Assembly (NCBI RefSeq): GCF_014645655.1
Contig: NZ_BMMD01000020.1
Coordinates: 1 to 64,000, forward strand
Length of the DNA: 64,000 nucleotides
Direction: 5' to 3'
Source: Agromyces bauzanensis
GTDB taxonomy: Bacteria > Actinomycetota > Actinomycetes > Actinomycetales > Microbacteriaceae
This document shows, one piece after another, positions 37,381 through 46,160 of the stretch. The notes under the pieces were generated by a model that worked only from the letters and a program-made list of their open reading frames with translations, searched no databases and was not told where the DNA came from. Every line of letters starts with the position of its first letter. The first letter of the stretch is position 1. The position numbers were made by a program, and so were the translations under genes.

Positions 37381-37956
37381 ATGGCGATCGAGGTGCGCCC
37401 AGCGTGGGTGTTCGGCGACGTGCGAACGATGGTGGGGCCCAAGCGGCCCGATGCGAACGTGTGCTGGTGCCTGAGCTATCGGCTCACGTCGTCGATGGAG
37501 AATCGCTCGCTCCGTGGGCCTGAGCGCGGCGAGCGTGTCGAGCGGCTCGTCCGAGAGGACCCGCCGCCCGGTGTCCTCGCGTACGACGGTGACGAGGTCG
37601 TCGGTTGGGCCGGCGTCCACCCACGGGCCGACACGAGTTTCGCGACGAACCGCCGCATCCCGCACGTCGACGACCTCGATGTCTGGTCGGTGTGGTGCAT
37701 CCGGGTGCGCCCTGGCCATCGCGGCGAAGGCATCTCGCATCACCTCCTCGCTGGCGCCGTCGAGTTCGCGCGCGCTCACGACGCTCCCGCGATCGAGGGC
37801 TACCCCGTCGACAACCGGGGCCGGAAGGTGGACCTCACGATGGCCTACGTCGGCACGCGCAAGCTGTTCGAGGAGGCGGGTTTCAGCAAGGCGGCAGACA
37901 CGGAATCCGTGCTGAACGGCTTCCCGCGCGTGGTCATGCGGCTCGACCTGCGGTGA
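37381..37956 (+). CDS. GNAT-family N-acetyltransferase
   Basis: A 191-residue protein with the acetyl-CoA motif IRVRPGHRGEGISHHLL (about residues 106-122) and the C-terminal FEEAGFSKAADTESV. The N-terminal VCWCLSYRLTS is typical of a GNAT subgroup of unknown substrate. It starts 38 bases after the DHFR-like gene, perhaps in the same transcript. Confidence 0.85.
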   Translation: MAIEVRPAWVFGDVRTMVGPKRPDANVCWCLSYRLTSSMENRSLRGPERGERVERLVREDPPPGVLAYDGDEVVGWAGVHPRADTSFATNRRIPHVDDLDVWSVWCIRVRPGHRGEGISHHLLAGAVEFARAHDAPAIEGYPVDNRGRKVDLTMAYVGTRKLFEEAGFSKAADTESVLNGFPRVVMRLDLR

Positions 37957-38023
37957 GAGGCCACCGGGACACGAGTCGAGTCAACCACTGGCCCCCGTCG
38001 GTGGCATCCGACAGCATGGGCGC

Positions 38024-39001
38024 ATGGAACTCATGGACTGGCTCCTCGACTCCGACCCCTCCATCCGTTGGCAGGTGATGCGCGACCTCCTCGACGAACC
38101 GGCCGATGCCGTCGCCGCCGAGCGCGCGCTGATCGCGACCGAGGGGTGGGGCGCGCGTCTTCTCGCCCTGCAAGACGAGCGCGGCTACTGGGGCGGCGAC
38201 GAATACGGCATGCACGGTGAGCGCACGAGCACCACGTGGACATTGCACCTGCTCCGTCGGCTCGGCATCGATCCTTATGCCCCCGAGACGCGAGCGGTCA
38301 TCGAGCGCGTGCGCGACGGCGTCACCTGGCGGGAGTTCGACGACCTGCCGTACTTCCACGGCGAGGTGGAGGAGTGCATCAACGGCGGCGTGCTGGCGCT
38401 CGCGGCGTATTTCGGCGAACTGGGCAAGGGCAGCGACCGTATCATCGAGCGACTCCTCGGCGAGCGGCTCCCCGACGGCGGATGGAACTGCGACCCGATC
38501 GAGGAGTCGCAGGTGTCCTCGTTCGACAGCACACTCTGCGTGCTCGAGGGGCTGCTCGCGTATGAGCGGACGTCCGGCACCGCCGGCGGCCCGAGCCCCG
38601 AAGAGAAGGCGGCCGTGCGCGAAGCCCGCCACAGAGGCGAGGAGTACCTGCTCGAACGTAGCCTGTTCAAGCGTCGGTCGACCGGCCAGGTGGCGAACGA
38701 GCGCTACCTGTCACTCGCATTCCCGCCGTACTGGTTCTACGATGTGCTGCGCGCACTCGATCACTTCCGCGAGGTCGGCGGATGGCCCGACCCGAGGCTC
38801 GCCGACGCGATCGCCGTCGTGCTCGAGCAGCGCGGCGACGACGGGCGCTGGCCGGCTTCGGCGCCCAGGCGCGGCGAGGTGCACTTCGCGGTCGAAGCAC
38901 CCGAGGGTGAGCCCAGCCGCTGGAACACGCTCCGGGCACTGCGCGTGCTGCGCTGGTACGAGGGCGATGCAGCCGGTGCGGCAGACGTTCCGCAGACCTA
39001 G
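38024..39001 (+). CDS. Squalene-cyclase/prenyltransferase-like alpha-alpha toroid protein
   Basis: A 325-residue protein of repeated helix pairs with QW-like elements (ALQDERGYWGGDEYG, GERLPDGGWNCDP, EQRGDDGRWPAS). This is the terpenoid-cyclase/protein-prenyltransferase toroid fold, but the DXDD catalytic motif of squalene-hopene cyclases is not seen, so cyclase activity is unlikely. Such single-domain proteins are common in actinobacteria without known function. Its TAG stop lies within the first bases of homology of the truncated nuclease copy that follows, so its original 3' end may have been altered. Confidence 0.72.
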   Translation: MELMDWLLDSDPSIRWQVMRDLLDEPADAVAAERALIATEGWGARLLALQDERGYWGGDEYGMHGERTSTTWTLHLLRRLGIDPYAPETRAVIERVRDGVTWREFDDLPYFHGEVEECINGGVLALAAYFGELGKGSDRIIERLLGERLPDGGWNCDPIEESQVSSFDSTLCVLEGLLAYERTSGTAGGPSPEEKAAVREARHRGEEYLLERSLFKRRSTGQVANERYLSLAFPPYWFYDVLRALDHFREVGGWPDPRLADAIAVVLEQRGDDGRWPASAPRRGEVHFAVEAPEGEPSRWNTLRALRVLRWYEGDAAGAADVPQT

Positions 39002-39597
39002 CCCGTGAGACCCGCGTCGGCGCCGCCTACGACTGGCAGTGCCCGCGCGGCCACGACCGGTACGCCGCGACCGTGCGCGAGGTGCTCACAGGCACCGGTT
39101 GCCTGAAGTGCCGCCAGAACGCGGTCGCGCCCGCTGCGCTGCGTGCAGCGGGCGTGCCGTTCATGAACCCCTCGCTCAGAACCCGCACGTCGCAGACCGA
39201 GCGGCTCAAGGCCCAGCTCGGCGAACGCATTCGACTGAGTCACCGGGTGAACGCCATACACATCGCGCGCACCTTCTACGGACGCCCCGAGGTCTGGCCC
39301 GACGTCATCGTGCCGCAGTTGCGCATCGCCGTCGAGTACGACGACCCCGGCCGGTCACGGCGGGCCCATCTCGGGCTGAAGGAGGCATCCGACCTCGACA
39401 AGGACGACGCGTTGCGCGAGGTCGGCTGGGAGGTCATCCGCATCCGCGCGGGCGGACTCGAGTCCATCGGCGCGCAGAGCATCGTGTGCCGGCAACTCAC
39501 CCCAGCCGTGGTCGACGAGGTGGTCGGGTTGATGCGCGCGATACGCGGGGATGCCGCCGTCGATGCGATCGCGGCAGTGCATCCGGCCGTCTCCTGA
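38998..39597 (+). pseudogene. Truncated second copy of the zinc-ribbon nuclease-like gene
   Basis: From CTA 38998 the frame reads LARETRVGAAYDWQCPRGHD and stays collinear with the gene at 29867 to the end (WPDVIVPQLRIAVEYDDPGR identical, LDKDDALREVGWEVIRIRAG identical). The first 50-odd codons, including the start and the first cysteine pairs, are missing. The first in-frame GTG (39073) would drop the CPRGH knuckle as well. The nuclease-like part is intact, so it is a 5'-truncated paralogue, probably not translated. Confidence 0.8.
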
Positions 39598-39709
39598 ATA
39601 CCCGGCGAATGCGGTGTTGAGATCCGATGCGCCGCGCGCAGATGGTGTCGGGTCCATCCGCCGAGCGGGCTCGCCGATGGCGCCGTTGTGGCGGGCTCTT
39701 CGTCGAGGT

Positions 39710-42037
39710 TCACGAGGTGGACACGCTGCTCCTGGCGGTCTCGGCGACGAGGTGTTGGTTGAGTTTGTCTCCTTCGATGTCGAGGTCGGGGAGGATGCGG
39801 TCGAGCCATCGCGGCAGCCACCAAGCCTTGTCGCCGACGATGGACATGATCGCGGGGACGAACGTCATCCGGACGAGGAAGGCGTCGATGAGGACGCCGA
39901 TGGCGAGGGCGAAGCCGACCTGGGCGATCATGGGCTCGGGGTTGAAGACGAATCCCGCAAACACGCTGGTCATGATGATCGCGGCGGCGACGACGACGCG
40001 GCTAGCGACCGCGAAGCCGCGGTTGACGGCGTCGACGCCGTGCCGGCCGTGGACGTGTGCTTCCTTCATGGATGAGACGAGGAAGACTTCGTAGTCCATG
40101 GCAAGGCCGTAGAGAACGCCGGTGACGATGATGGGGAGCAGGCTGAGGACGGGGGCGGTGGCGTCCATCCCGAGCAGTGGCTGTAGCCATCCCCATTCGA
40201 AGACGGCAGTCGTGGCGCCGAAGGTTGCGACGACGCTGAGGAGGAATCCAGCGGTGGCCTTGATGGGCACGATGATCGAGCGGAACACCAGCAGCAGAAC
40301 GATCAGCGAGAGGCCGACAACGACCGCGATGTAGAGGGGCAGCACGTCAGCGAGGCGGTCGGACACGTCGATCGCGAGGGCTGCGAATCCGGTGATTCCG
40401 GTGTCGACACCCCAGCGGGAGGAGAAGTCATGGGCGCGTTCTCGGAGCTCGCCGACGAGTTCGGCCGTCGCCATCGAGGTCGGCGCGGTCTCGGGGATGA
40501 CGGAGAACACGGCGGTGACGCCGTCCTCGTCCACGCCTCCGAGGCTGACCGCCGCGACTCCGTCGATGCCGGTGAGTTCTTGGTGGAGCCCAGCGAGATC
40601 GGCGGGCGGGATGGGGTCGCCGTCATCGCTGGTGGCCATCAACACGAGCGGTCCGTTGTAGCCTGCGCCGAAGCCGTCGCTGACGACCTCGAAGCTCTGT
40701 CGTTGCGGGGTGCCGGTGTTGTAGCTCGCGCCGGAGGGCAGGCCGAGGGTCATGTCCATGGCCGGGAGCGCGATGACGACCGCGACCGCGGCGGCGCCGG
40801 CAGCGGCGATGAGGCGATGCCTGATAAGGAAGCCGGACCAGGCGTTCGCGACCCGGTGCGAGGACCCAGCGTCGTGCGCGGTTCCAGCCTGCAGGCGGGC
40901 ACGGGCTGAGCAGATGCGCTCCCCGATGACGCCGAGCAGCGCGGGCAGAAGCGTGAGCGCCGAGAGCACGGCGAGAATCACGGTGCTGGCGGCCACCAGC
41001 GCCATCGTGGTGAGCAGCTGGATGTTCACGACCAACAGGCCGAGCAGCGCGATGACGACCGTCCCGCCCGCGAAGAGCACCGCGCTGCCGGCAGTGCCGA
41101 GGGCACGTCCGGTGGCTTCGACTGCGGGCACACGCTGGTCGAGGATGAAACGGCGTTGTCGGTTCGCGATGAACAGGGCGTAGTCGATGCCGACGGCGAG
41201 GCCGAGCATGAGCGCGAGCACCGCCGTCAGGGAGTGCATCGGGACGACGGTGGAGAGCGCGAACGCACCGCCCACTCCGACCACGATCCCGCCGAGGGCT
41301 GAGACAAGGGGCAGGCCCGCGGCGAGGAGGGAGCCGAGAGTGAGGATGAGCACGAGCGCTGCGATGGCGACGCCGACGATCTCGCCGACGCCGATGAGCT
41401 CGGGGACCTGAATCATCGTCGCAGAGGGAAGCACCTCGATCGCCTGCCCGTCCACAGCGGTCGCTGCGAGCTCGACGGTGTTCGCCACGGTGCCCTCGTG
41501 CAGCTCGAACGTCTGCGCGTCGAACACGAACTGGAACAGCGCCGTCTCGCCGTCCGCGGAGATCGCCACGCCGGGCACCGGCTGCTGGTCGACCATCAGC
41601 GCCCGCGGCCCCGCGTCGGTCGTGTTCGCTGCGTCGACCTGCGCGATCGCACCTGCCGCCTGCAGCAGGGGGCTGTCTGGCCCCTTGGCGATCTCCTCGG
41701 CCATGACCTCGCGAGCGTCGATGACGTGCTCGGTCGTGGAGATCTCGTCGATCGCATCCAGCAGCGCGTCGAGGTGATCACCCTCGTCGATCCGCCCGCC
41801 GTCGGTCGCGTGGAAGGCGATGATGCCCTGCCCGCCAGACGCTTCCGGCAACCGGTCGGCGAGCTCGTCGATGACCTCCTGGGAAGGAGTGCCGTCGATC
41901 CGGATGTCATTGCTCAGCCGCGGCGGGTTGACCCCGAGGAACCCGATGATCACACCGGCGATCAGTACCCAGGCGCCGATGACGTACCACGGCTTGGCGT
42001 GGGCGAGCTTTCCCCACTGATACAGCAGAGACGACAT
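39710..42037 (-). CDS. MMPL-family RND-type transporter
   Basis: A 775-residue membrane protein of two similar halves, each with one transmembrane helix, a large periplasmic loop and five more helices (first helix WYVIGAWVLIAGVIIGFLGV). The proton-relay region GLAVGIDYALFI and its second-half match GLAMDYEVFLVSS are present. MMPL proteins export lipids or drugs. The start at 42037 is set by GAGGAG 8 bases upstream. It is divergent from a TetR gene with an inverted repeat between, so TetR-controlled efflux is inferred. Confidence 0.92.
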   Translation of the reverse strand: MSSLLYQWGKLAHAKPWYVIGAWVLIAGVIIGFLGVNPPRLSNDIRIDGTPSQEVIDELADRLPEASGGQGIIAFHATDGGRIDEGDHLDALLDAIDEISTTEHVIDAREVMAEEIAKGPDSPLLQAAGAIAQVDAANTTDAGPRALMVDQQPVPGVAISADGETALFQFVFDAQTFELHEGTVANTVELAATAVDGQAIEVLPSATMIQVPELIGVGEIVGVAIAALVLILTLGSLLAAGLPLVSALGGIVVGVGGAFALSTVVPMHSLTAVLALMLGLAVGIDYALFIANRQRRFILDQRVPAVEATGRALGTAGSAVLFAGGTVVIALLGLLVVNIQLLTTMALVAASTVILAVLSALTLLPALLGVIGERICSARARLQAGTAHDAGSSHRVANAWSGFLIRHRLIAAAGAAAVAVVIALPAMDMTLGLPSGASYNTGTPQRQSFEVVSDGFGAGYNGPLVLMATSDDGDPIPPADLAGLHQELTGIDGVAAVSLGGVDEDGVTAVFSVIPETAPTSMATAELVGELRERAHDFSSRWGVDTGITGFAALAIDVSDRLADVLPLYIAVVVGLSLIVLLLVFRSIIVPIKATAGFLLSVVATFGATTAVFEWGWLQPLLGMDATAPVLSLLPIIVTGVLYGLAMDYEVFLVSSMKEAHVHGRHGVDAVNRGFAVASRVVVAAAIIMTSVFAGFVFNPEPMIAQVGFALAIGVLIDAFLVRMTFVPAIMSIVGDKAWWLPRWLDRILPDLDIEGDKLNQHLVAETARSSVSTS

Positions 42038-42115
42038 GCATGTTCTCCTCGTCCGGCGACCGCCGGGAACGTGCACCGGACGCGGCGCATCCATTGCCAC
42101 TGTAAGTAATAGTCA

Positions 42116-42132
42116 ACTATCGATCTGATAGT
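42116..42132. promoter_or_regulatory. Probable TetR operator between MMPL and tetR-family genes
   Basis: ACTATC (42116-42121) and GATAGT (42127-42132) form a 6-bp inverted repeat around GATCT, in an AT-rich divergent promoter region (42090-42150) unlike the surrounding DNA. A smaller TAGT/ACTA repeat overlaps its left edge. Its position suits repression of both promoters by the adjacent TetR-type protein. Confidence 0.6.
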
Positions 42133-42179
42133 CTCATATCGTTTGTGGTGGGTTGTCAAATCGTCGGCCAGGAGGACTG

Positions 42180-42785
42180 ATGGCTGCAAGGTCGCTGCGG
42201 GCCGACGCGTTCGCGAGCGTCTCGCGGATCATCGAGGCCGCGCGCCGCGTTTTCGCCACCGGTGACGGACTCGGGACGCTGAACCGCATCGCGCAGGAGG
42301 CGGGGGTGGGTATTGCGACCCTGTACCGGCACTTCCCGAACCGCGAGGCCCTGGCACGCGCAGTCTACGATCGGGTGTTCACCACGGAGATCGATCCTCT
42401 GTTCCAGGAGTTCGAACGCTCCGACGCCCCCCGCGGCGTGCTGCTGGACATCGCGGAGCAGATTCTGCGGGTGCTGGAACGCGAACGCGGTCTCGCCGCC
42501 TCCCTCGGCGACATCGCCGAAGCGACCCGAGACCTCCTGCGTCGCAACGGCACCCTGTTCGAGACCGCCGTCCGTCGCGCCCAGGCCGCAGGCAACCTGC
42601 GACCCGACATCGTGCCGGGCGACATCCCGAACATTCTGGGCATGGTCGCGGCCGGCTTCGGCGGCACCACTTCCGATACCGCGACCCGCCGCCGCTACGT
42701 CGGCCTGCTCCTGGACGGCCTGAACCCCGACCGGGCTCAACCTCTCTCCTCATCGCCCGCCGATCCCGAACGGGGGTCGCGTTGA
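42180..42785 (+). CDS. TetR-family regulator
   Basis: A 201-residue repressor with the helix-turn-helix LNRIAQEAGVGIATLYRHFP (about residues 35-54) and a ligand domain of the SBP/TetR_C type (VGLLLDGL near the end). AGGAGG precedes ATG 42180. Its stop overlaps the start of the patatin gene (TGATG), so the two are coupled. It probably controls itself and the divergent MMPL pump. Confidence 0.9.
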   Translation: MAARSLRADAFASVSRIIEAARRVFATGDGLGTLNRIAQEAGVGIATLYRHFPNREALARAVYDRVFTTEIDPLFQEFERSDAPRGVLLDIAEQILRVLERERGLAASLGDIAEATRDLLRRNGTLFETAVRRAQAAGNLRPDIVPGDIPNILGMVAAGFGGTTSDTATRRRYVGLLLDGLNPDRAQPLSSSPADPERGSR

Positions 42786-43531
42786 TGCTCGATCCCACCC
42801 TCGGACTGGCGCTGGGCGGTGGCGGCGCCCTCGGCGCCGCGCACGTCGGCGTGCTCAAGGCGCTGGGCGAGCGGCGGCTCCGACCCGGCATCGTCGCCGG
42901 AACCAGCGCCGGATCCCTCGTCGGCGCCGCCTACGCCGCGGGCCTGCCAGTCGTGCGCATCGAACGCCTCGTCCGTCGGGCCACCTGGTCGACCTTCGGG
43001 CGGCTCACGCCCTCGCTTCGACTCGGCCTCCTGGACAGTTCCGCGCTGCTCGACACGATCGGAGAGCTGGGCGGCGAGCCGCTCATCGAAGACCTTCCGC
43101 GCCAGTTCGCCGCCATCGCCACCGACCTTCGTACCCGGCAGCAGATCGTGTTCAACGAGGGACCGCTCGGGCCCGCCCTGCGCGCGAGCATCGCCGTGCC
43201 CGGCCTGTTCGCGCCTGTCATCACGCCCGACCGGGTGCTCGTCGACGGCGGGCTCGCCGCGAACCTGCCCATCGGCGCGGCACGATCCCTGGGCGCTACC
43301 CGCGTCATCGCCGTGCGGCTGCGACCCGAGTGGGAACGCGTCCCCGTCGTACGCTCGGCCGAGTCCATCGCCCGGATGGAGCACGACCCGGACGTCCTCA
43401 TGATCCGACCCGACCTGTCAGGCATGTCGCAATGGTCACGCGACGACGTGCCGAAACTCATCGACGCCGGCTATCGAGCAGCCGCCCAGGCTCTCGATGA
43501 GACCCGCGCGCGAGAGGACAACGTTGCCTGA
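42785..43531 (+). CDS. Patatin-like phospholipase
   Basis: A 248-residue esterase with the oxyanion loop LALGGGGALGAAHVGVL, nucleophile GTSAGS (about residue 40) and dyad aspartate DGGLAANLPIG (about 155). It is soluble with no signal peptide. ATG 42785 shares its A with the tetR stop. Being co-expressed with the TetR gene and opposite a lipid/drug exporter suggests a membrane-lipid remodelling role. Confidence 0.9.
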   Translation: MLDPTLGLALGGGGALGAAHVGVLKALGERRLRPGIVAGTSAGSLVGAAYAAGLPVVRIERLVRRATWSTFGRLTPSLRLGLLDSSALLDTIGELGGEPLIEDLPRQFAAIATDLRTRQQIVFNEGPLGPALRASIAVPGLFAPVITPDRVLVDGGLAANLPIGAARSLGATRVIAVRLRPEWERVPVVRSAESIARMEHDPDVLMIRPDLSGMSQWSRDDVPKLIDAGYRAAAQALDETRAREDNVA

Positions 43532-44471
43532 CACCAACACCGCCACATCGCTGCGCGTGCTCATCGCCGCTGACACGTTCCCCGTGATCGATATCCGCAG
43601 GTTCCGTGCCGAAGCCATGCCTGCCGCGGCCAAGCACTCGATCGTCGCGCATCTGGGCGACCGGCCAGAGAGAAGGGCGTTGCCCGGGTCGTACCCGACG
43701 TCTCTCATCGAACCGCACCCCCCACGACTGTCGATCGTCATCCCGGCGTGGAATGAAGAGGACTACATCGCCGAGTGCCTCGACGCCATCGCCTCGCAGA
43801 GCGAACTGCCCGAAGAAGTCATCGTGATCGACAACAACAGCACTGACCGAACACGCGAGATCGCCGCCGCCTACCCATTCGTAACTCTCCTCAAGGAGAC
43901 GACGCCCGGCATCGTTCCCACCCGCAACCGCGGCCTCGACGCCGCGACAGGCGACGTGCTGTGCCGCATCGACGCAGACAGCATCCTCGACCCCGACTGG
44001 GTCGCGATCGTCCGGGATCACTTCGCCCGCACGGGCACGTCCGGAATCCATGGGGTCACCGGATCCGGCGACGCCATCGTCGAAGGGCACCCACGACTCG
44101 GTCACCTCCTGGGCAAGGCGACCCTGGAGTTCGGCTATTATCCCGTCAGCGAACTCCTCACGGGCGGCCAGGTCATGGTCGGCTGCAACATGGCCATCAC
44201 CCGCACCGCCTGGAACGCCATCCGCGACGACGCCTATCCCGATCACACGAAGGTCCACGAGGATCTCGACCTCAGCGTGCTCATCCAGCGTGCCGGCGGA
44301 AGCATCCAACACCTTCCCCGCATGCGAATCCAGACCCGCCGCGTGCAGCTCGAACCGCCGGCGAAGATCTGGTGGCGCTTCCGCATCTGGCCGAACGCGG
44401 TCACCCGCCACTGGGCACCCCTCCGCGGCACGCGTCCGGAGCAGACTCCTCCCTCCTATCCAGGTGCGTGA
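43524..44471 (+). CDS. Family 2 glycosyltransferase with an odd N-terminus
   Basis: A 315-residue protein. Residues from about 70 on form a GT2 domain: LSIVIPAWNEEDYIAECLDA, VIDNNSTDRTREIA, CRIDADSILDPDW and HEDLDLSVLIQRAGG. The first 70 residues do not fit GT2; they open LRVLIAADTFPV, the start typical of GT-B glycosyltransferases (LIAADTFPP), then drift. This looks like a deletion joining the head of a GT4-type gene to a GT2 gene. The TTG start at 43524 is uncertain and lies 8 bases inside the end of the patatin gene. Confidence 0.7.
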   Translation: MPDTNTATSLRVLIAADTFPVIDIRRFRAEAMPAAAKHSIVAHLGDRPERRALPGSYPTSLIEPHPPRLSIVIPAWNEEDYIAECLDAIASQSELPEEVIVIDNNSTDRTREIAAAYPFVTLLKETTPGIVPTRNRGLDAATGDVLCRIDADSILDPDWVAIVRDHFARTGTSGIHGVTGSGDAIVEGHPRLGHLLGKATLEFGYYPVSELLTGGQVMVGCNMAITRTAWNAIRDDAYPDHTKVHEDLDLSVLIQRAGGSIQHLPRMRIQTRRVQLEPPAKIWWRFRIWPNAVTRHWAPLRGTRPEQTPPSYPGA

Positions 44472-44509
44472 GTCCGTCTGGTCTCAGTGGTCGTAGGCGA
44501 TGAGTGATC

Positions 44510-44552
44510 GTTTGGTGGGGGTGTCGCGCCTCAGAACGTTTGGCAGGGGTGT
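44510..44552 (+). repeat. Near-direct repeat pair, possible mobile-element end
   Basis: GTTTGGTGGGGGTGT (44510-44524) and GTTTGGCAGGGGTGT (44538-44552) differ at two bases with a 28-base period, just downstream of the GT2 gene and just before the SDR relic. It may be a remnant end of an insertion element at a rearrangement join; there is no supporting transposase. Confidence 0.3.
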
Positions 44553-44561
44553 TCAACACGG

Positions 44562-44702
44562 AGGTCCCAGGGGCCCGCACATCATCGAGGGCGGCCGTGG
44601 CGGCTCGATCATCCTGACCAGCTCGTACTCCGGCAAGAATAGGCAGCCGTTCATGATCCACTACACGCGAGCAAGCACGCCGTCACCGGCATGGCGCGGC
44701 AA
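44562..44702 (+). pseudogene. Fragment of a mycofactocin-type short-chain dehydrogenase
   Basis: One frame reads GPHIIEGGRGGSIILTSSYS and on to PFMIHYT; after a small frameshift the next frame reads ASKHAVTGMAR. Together these are the catalytic Ser strand and Y-x3-K helix of an SDR, with the SSYSG and MIHYTASKHAV features of mycofactocin-associated SDRs. Both ends of the gene are absent. It is clearly a relic. Confidence 0.6.
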
Positions 44703-44770
44703 CCTCGGCTGCCGCCACGGCCCGCCCGCGCTCCCCGCTGACGTGGGTCTCGGGCACATGTCAGGCGATC

Positions 44771-45064
44771 GCTCAAGGCTTCGCGCTCCTGCTGCGGCAC
44801 CGGCGGCCGCTCACCGCGGTCGCATTCGCTGTTCTCACGACGCACCCGACGCGCCCGCTCGTCGCCGCGGTCGCCGACACGGTGTGGGAATACGCGCGGG
44901 TGCGTTCCCGGCTCGACCCGGTGCGGTTCGCCGCCGCCCGACGCCTCGACGACGCTGCCCACGGCGCCGGCGTATGGTGGGGTGCGCTGCGGGGACGCTC
45001 GGCGCCCGCTCTGCTCCCCGCGATCGTCCGGACGTCGAGGCCGACCGCACGCGATCACGGTTGA
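44771..45064 (+). pseudogene. C-terminal fragment of an MftF-like glycosyltransferase
   Basis: An open frame without a plausible start reads AQGFALLLRHRRPLTAVAFA, then RSRLDPVRFAAARRLDDAAH and GAGVWWGALRGRSAPALLP, ending at TGA 45062-45064. The closing GAGVWxG block and basic tail resemble the C-terminus of the mycofactocin-pathway glycosyltransferase MftF. The GT-A domain is missing. Next to an SDR relic of mycofactocin type, it suggests a lost mycofactocin locus. Confidence 0.5.
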
Positions 45065-45077
45065 GGGCGAGCGATTC

Positions 45078-45560
45078 TCACGAAGGCAGACTCGCCTCGA
45101 TCGCCTCGATCACCATCGGGTCATCGGGCACCATGTGGGGGCGGAAGCGGTGCACCTCACCCTCAGGCGTGACGAGGAACTTCTCGAAGTTCCACTGCAC
45201 CTTGCCCGCCTTGCCGTCGACGTCTGGGGTCTTCTTCAACTCCGTGTAGAGCGAGTGCTCGTGGCGCCCGTTCACCCGCACGCGATCGAAGATCGGGAAC
45301 GTGATGCCCCACGTCGTCGAGCAGTACTCCTTGACAGCGTCGTTCGTGCGCAACTCCTGCAGAAACTGGTTGCTCGGAAACCCGACGACCTGAAGTCCGC
45401 GATCCCCGTACCGTCGCTGCAGCTTCTCGAGCGTCTCGTACTGCGGCGCGAGCCCGCACCGGGAGGCGACATTGACCACCAGCACGGCTTTGCCCTCGAA
45501 CTCGGAGAGCGACGTCTCCGTGCCCTCCATGGTCTCGAACGGGATCTCGCGGACTTTCAT
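45078..45560 (-). CDS. Glutathione-peroxidase-family thiol peroxidase
   Basis: A 160-residue peroxidase: active Cys in VNVASRCGLAPQYETLEKLQ, Gln in VGFPSNQFLQ, and Trp/Asn in KVQWNFEKFLV, the full catalytic set. Actinobacterial members normally use thioredoxin, not glutathione. It is intact, unlike most of its neighbours. No good ribosome site is seen upstream of ATG 45560. Confidence 0.92.
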   Translation of the reverse strand: MKVREIPFETMEGTETSLSEFEGKAVLVVNVASRCGLAPQYETLEKLQRRYGDRGLQVVGFPSNQFLQELRTNDAVKEYCSTTWGITFPIFDRVRVNGRHEHSLYTELKKTPDVDGKAGKVQWNFEKFLVTPEGEVHRFRPHMVPDDPMVIEAIEASLPS

Positions 45561-45719
45561 ACCATTAACAGCGCTTCGCAGCGCTTCAGCATTCCCTCCT
45601 CCCAGATAGTTCTTCCGCTCTTGCGGGCCGCTTCGTGAGACACGGAATACCCTCCTCGGCTGTCACGTTGCGTAGAGCAGCGGTTGTGCAGGCTGAACGA
45701 TGCGCACAAGGAGAGTTCG

Positions 45720-46082
45720 ATGGAATTCGCCCTATGGATCGCCGCCTCCCTCGCGGCAGCGGCGAGTCTGCTGGCCGGCTACGGCAAGGCGGCGAACACG
45801 AAGAAGTTCATGGAGTCCACGGCCTGGACCGAGAAGTTCTCAATCGGGGCCGTACGAACGATCGGCCTGCTCGAGATCCTCGGCGCAATCGGACTCATCC
45901 TGCCCCAACTCACCGGCATCCTGCCCTGGCTGACCATCGCGGCTGCAGCGGGGCTCGCCCTCATCCAGGTCGGCGCGATGACCCTGCACATCTCACGCGG
46001 CGAGTACAAGATGCTGCCGATCAACCTCGTGCTGTTCGCCCTGCCCGCGTTCGTGTTCTTCGGCCGCCTGCTCTGGGTGTAG
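45720..46082 (+). CDS. DoxX-like membrane protein
   Basis: A 120-residue protein with four helices (about residues 3-20, 45-65, 70-92 and 100-118), of the DoxX-like family (LAGYGKAANTKKFMES and GLLEILGAIGLILPQLTGIL are landmark stretches). AAGGAGA lies 6 bases before ATG 45720. DoxX proteins are linked to redox balance in membranes; its exact role is unknown. Confidence 0.85.
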   Translation: MEFALWIAASLAAAASLLAGYGKAANTKKFMESTAWTEKFSIGAVRTIGLLEILGAIGLILPQLTGILPWLTIAAAAGLALIQVGAMTLHISRGEYKMLPINLVLFALPAFVFFGRLLWV

Positions 46083-46160
46083 ACGCCGACCCATTGCAGC
46101 GCACACAGCCCCCGCCGACAGCGCGGTCGGCGGGGTTGTGTCCAACGTGTTCGGGTCACG

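Noticed and set aside
29867..39597. The two nuclease-like copies considered as a mobile-element pair (composite transposon)
   Set aside because: No transposase, inverted repeats or target duplication is seen, and the copies have diverged by many substitutions.
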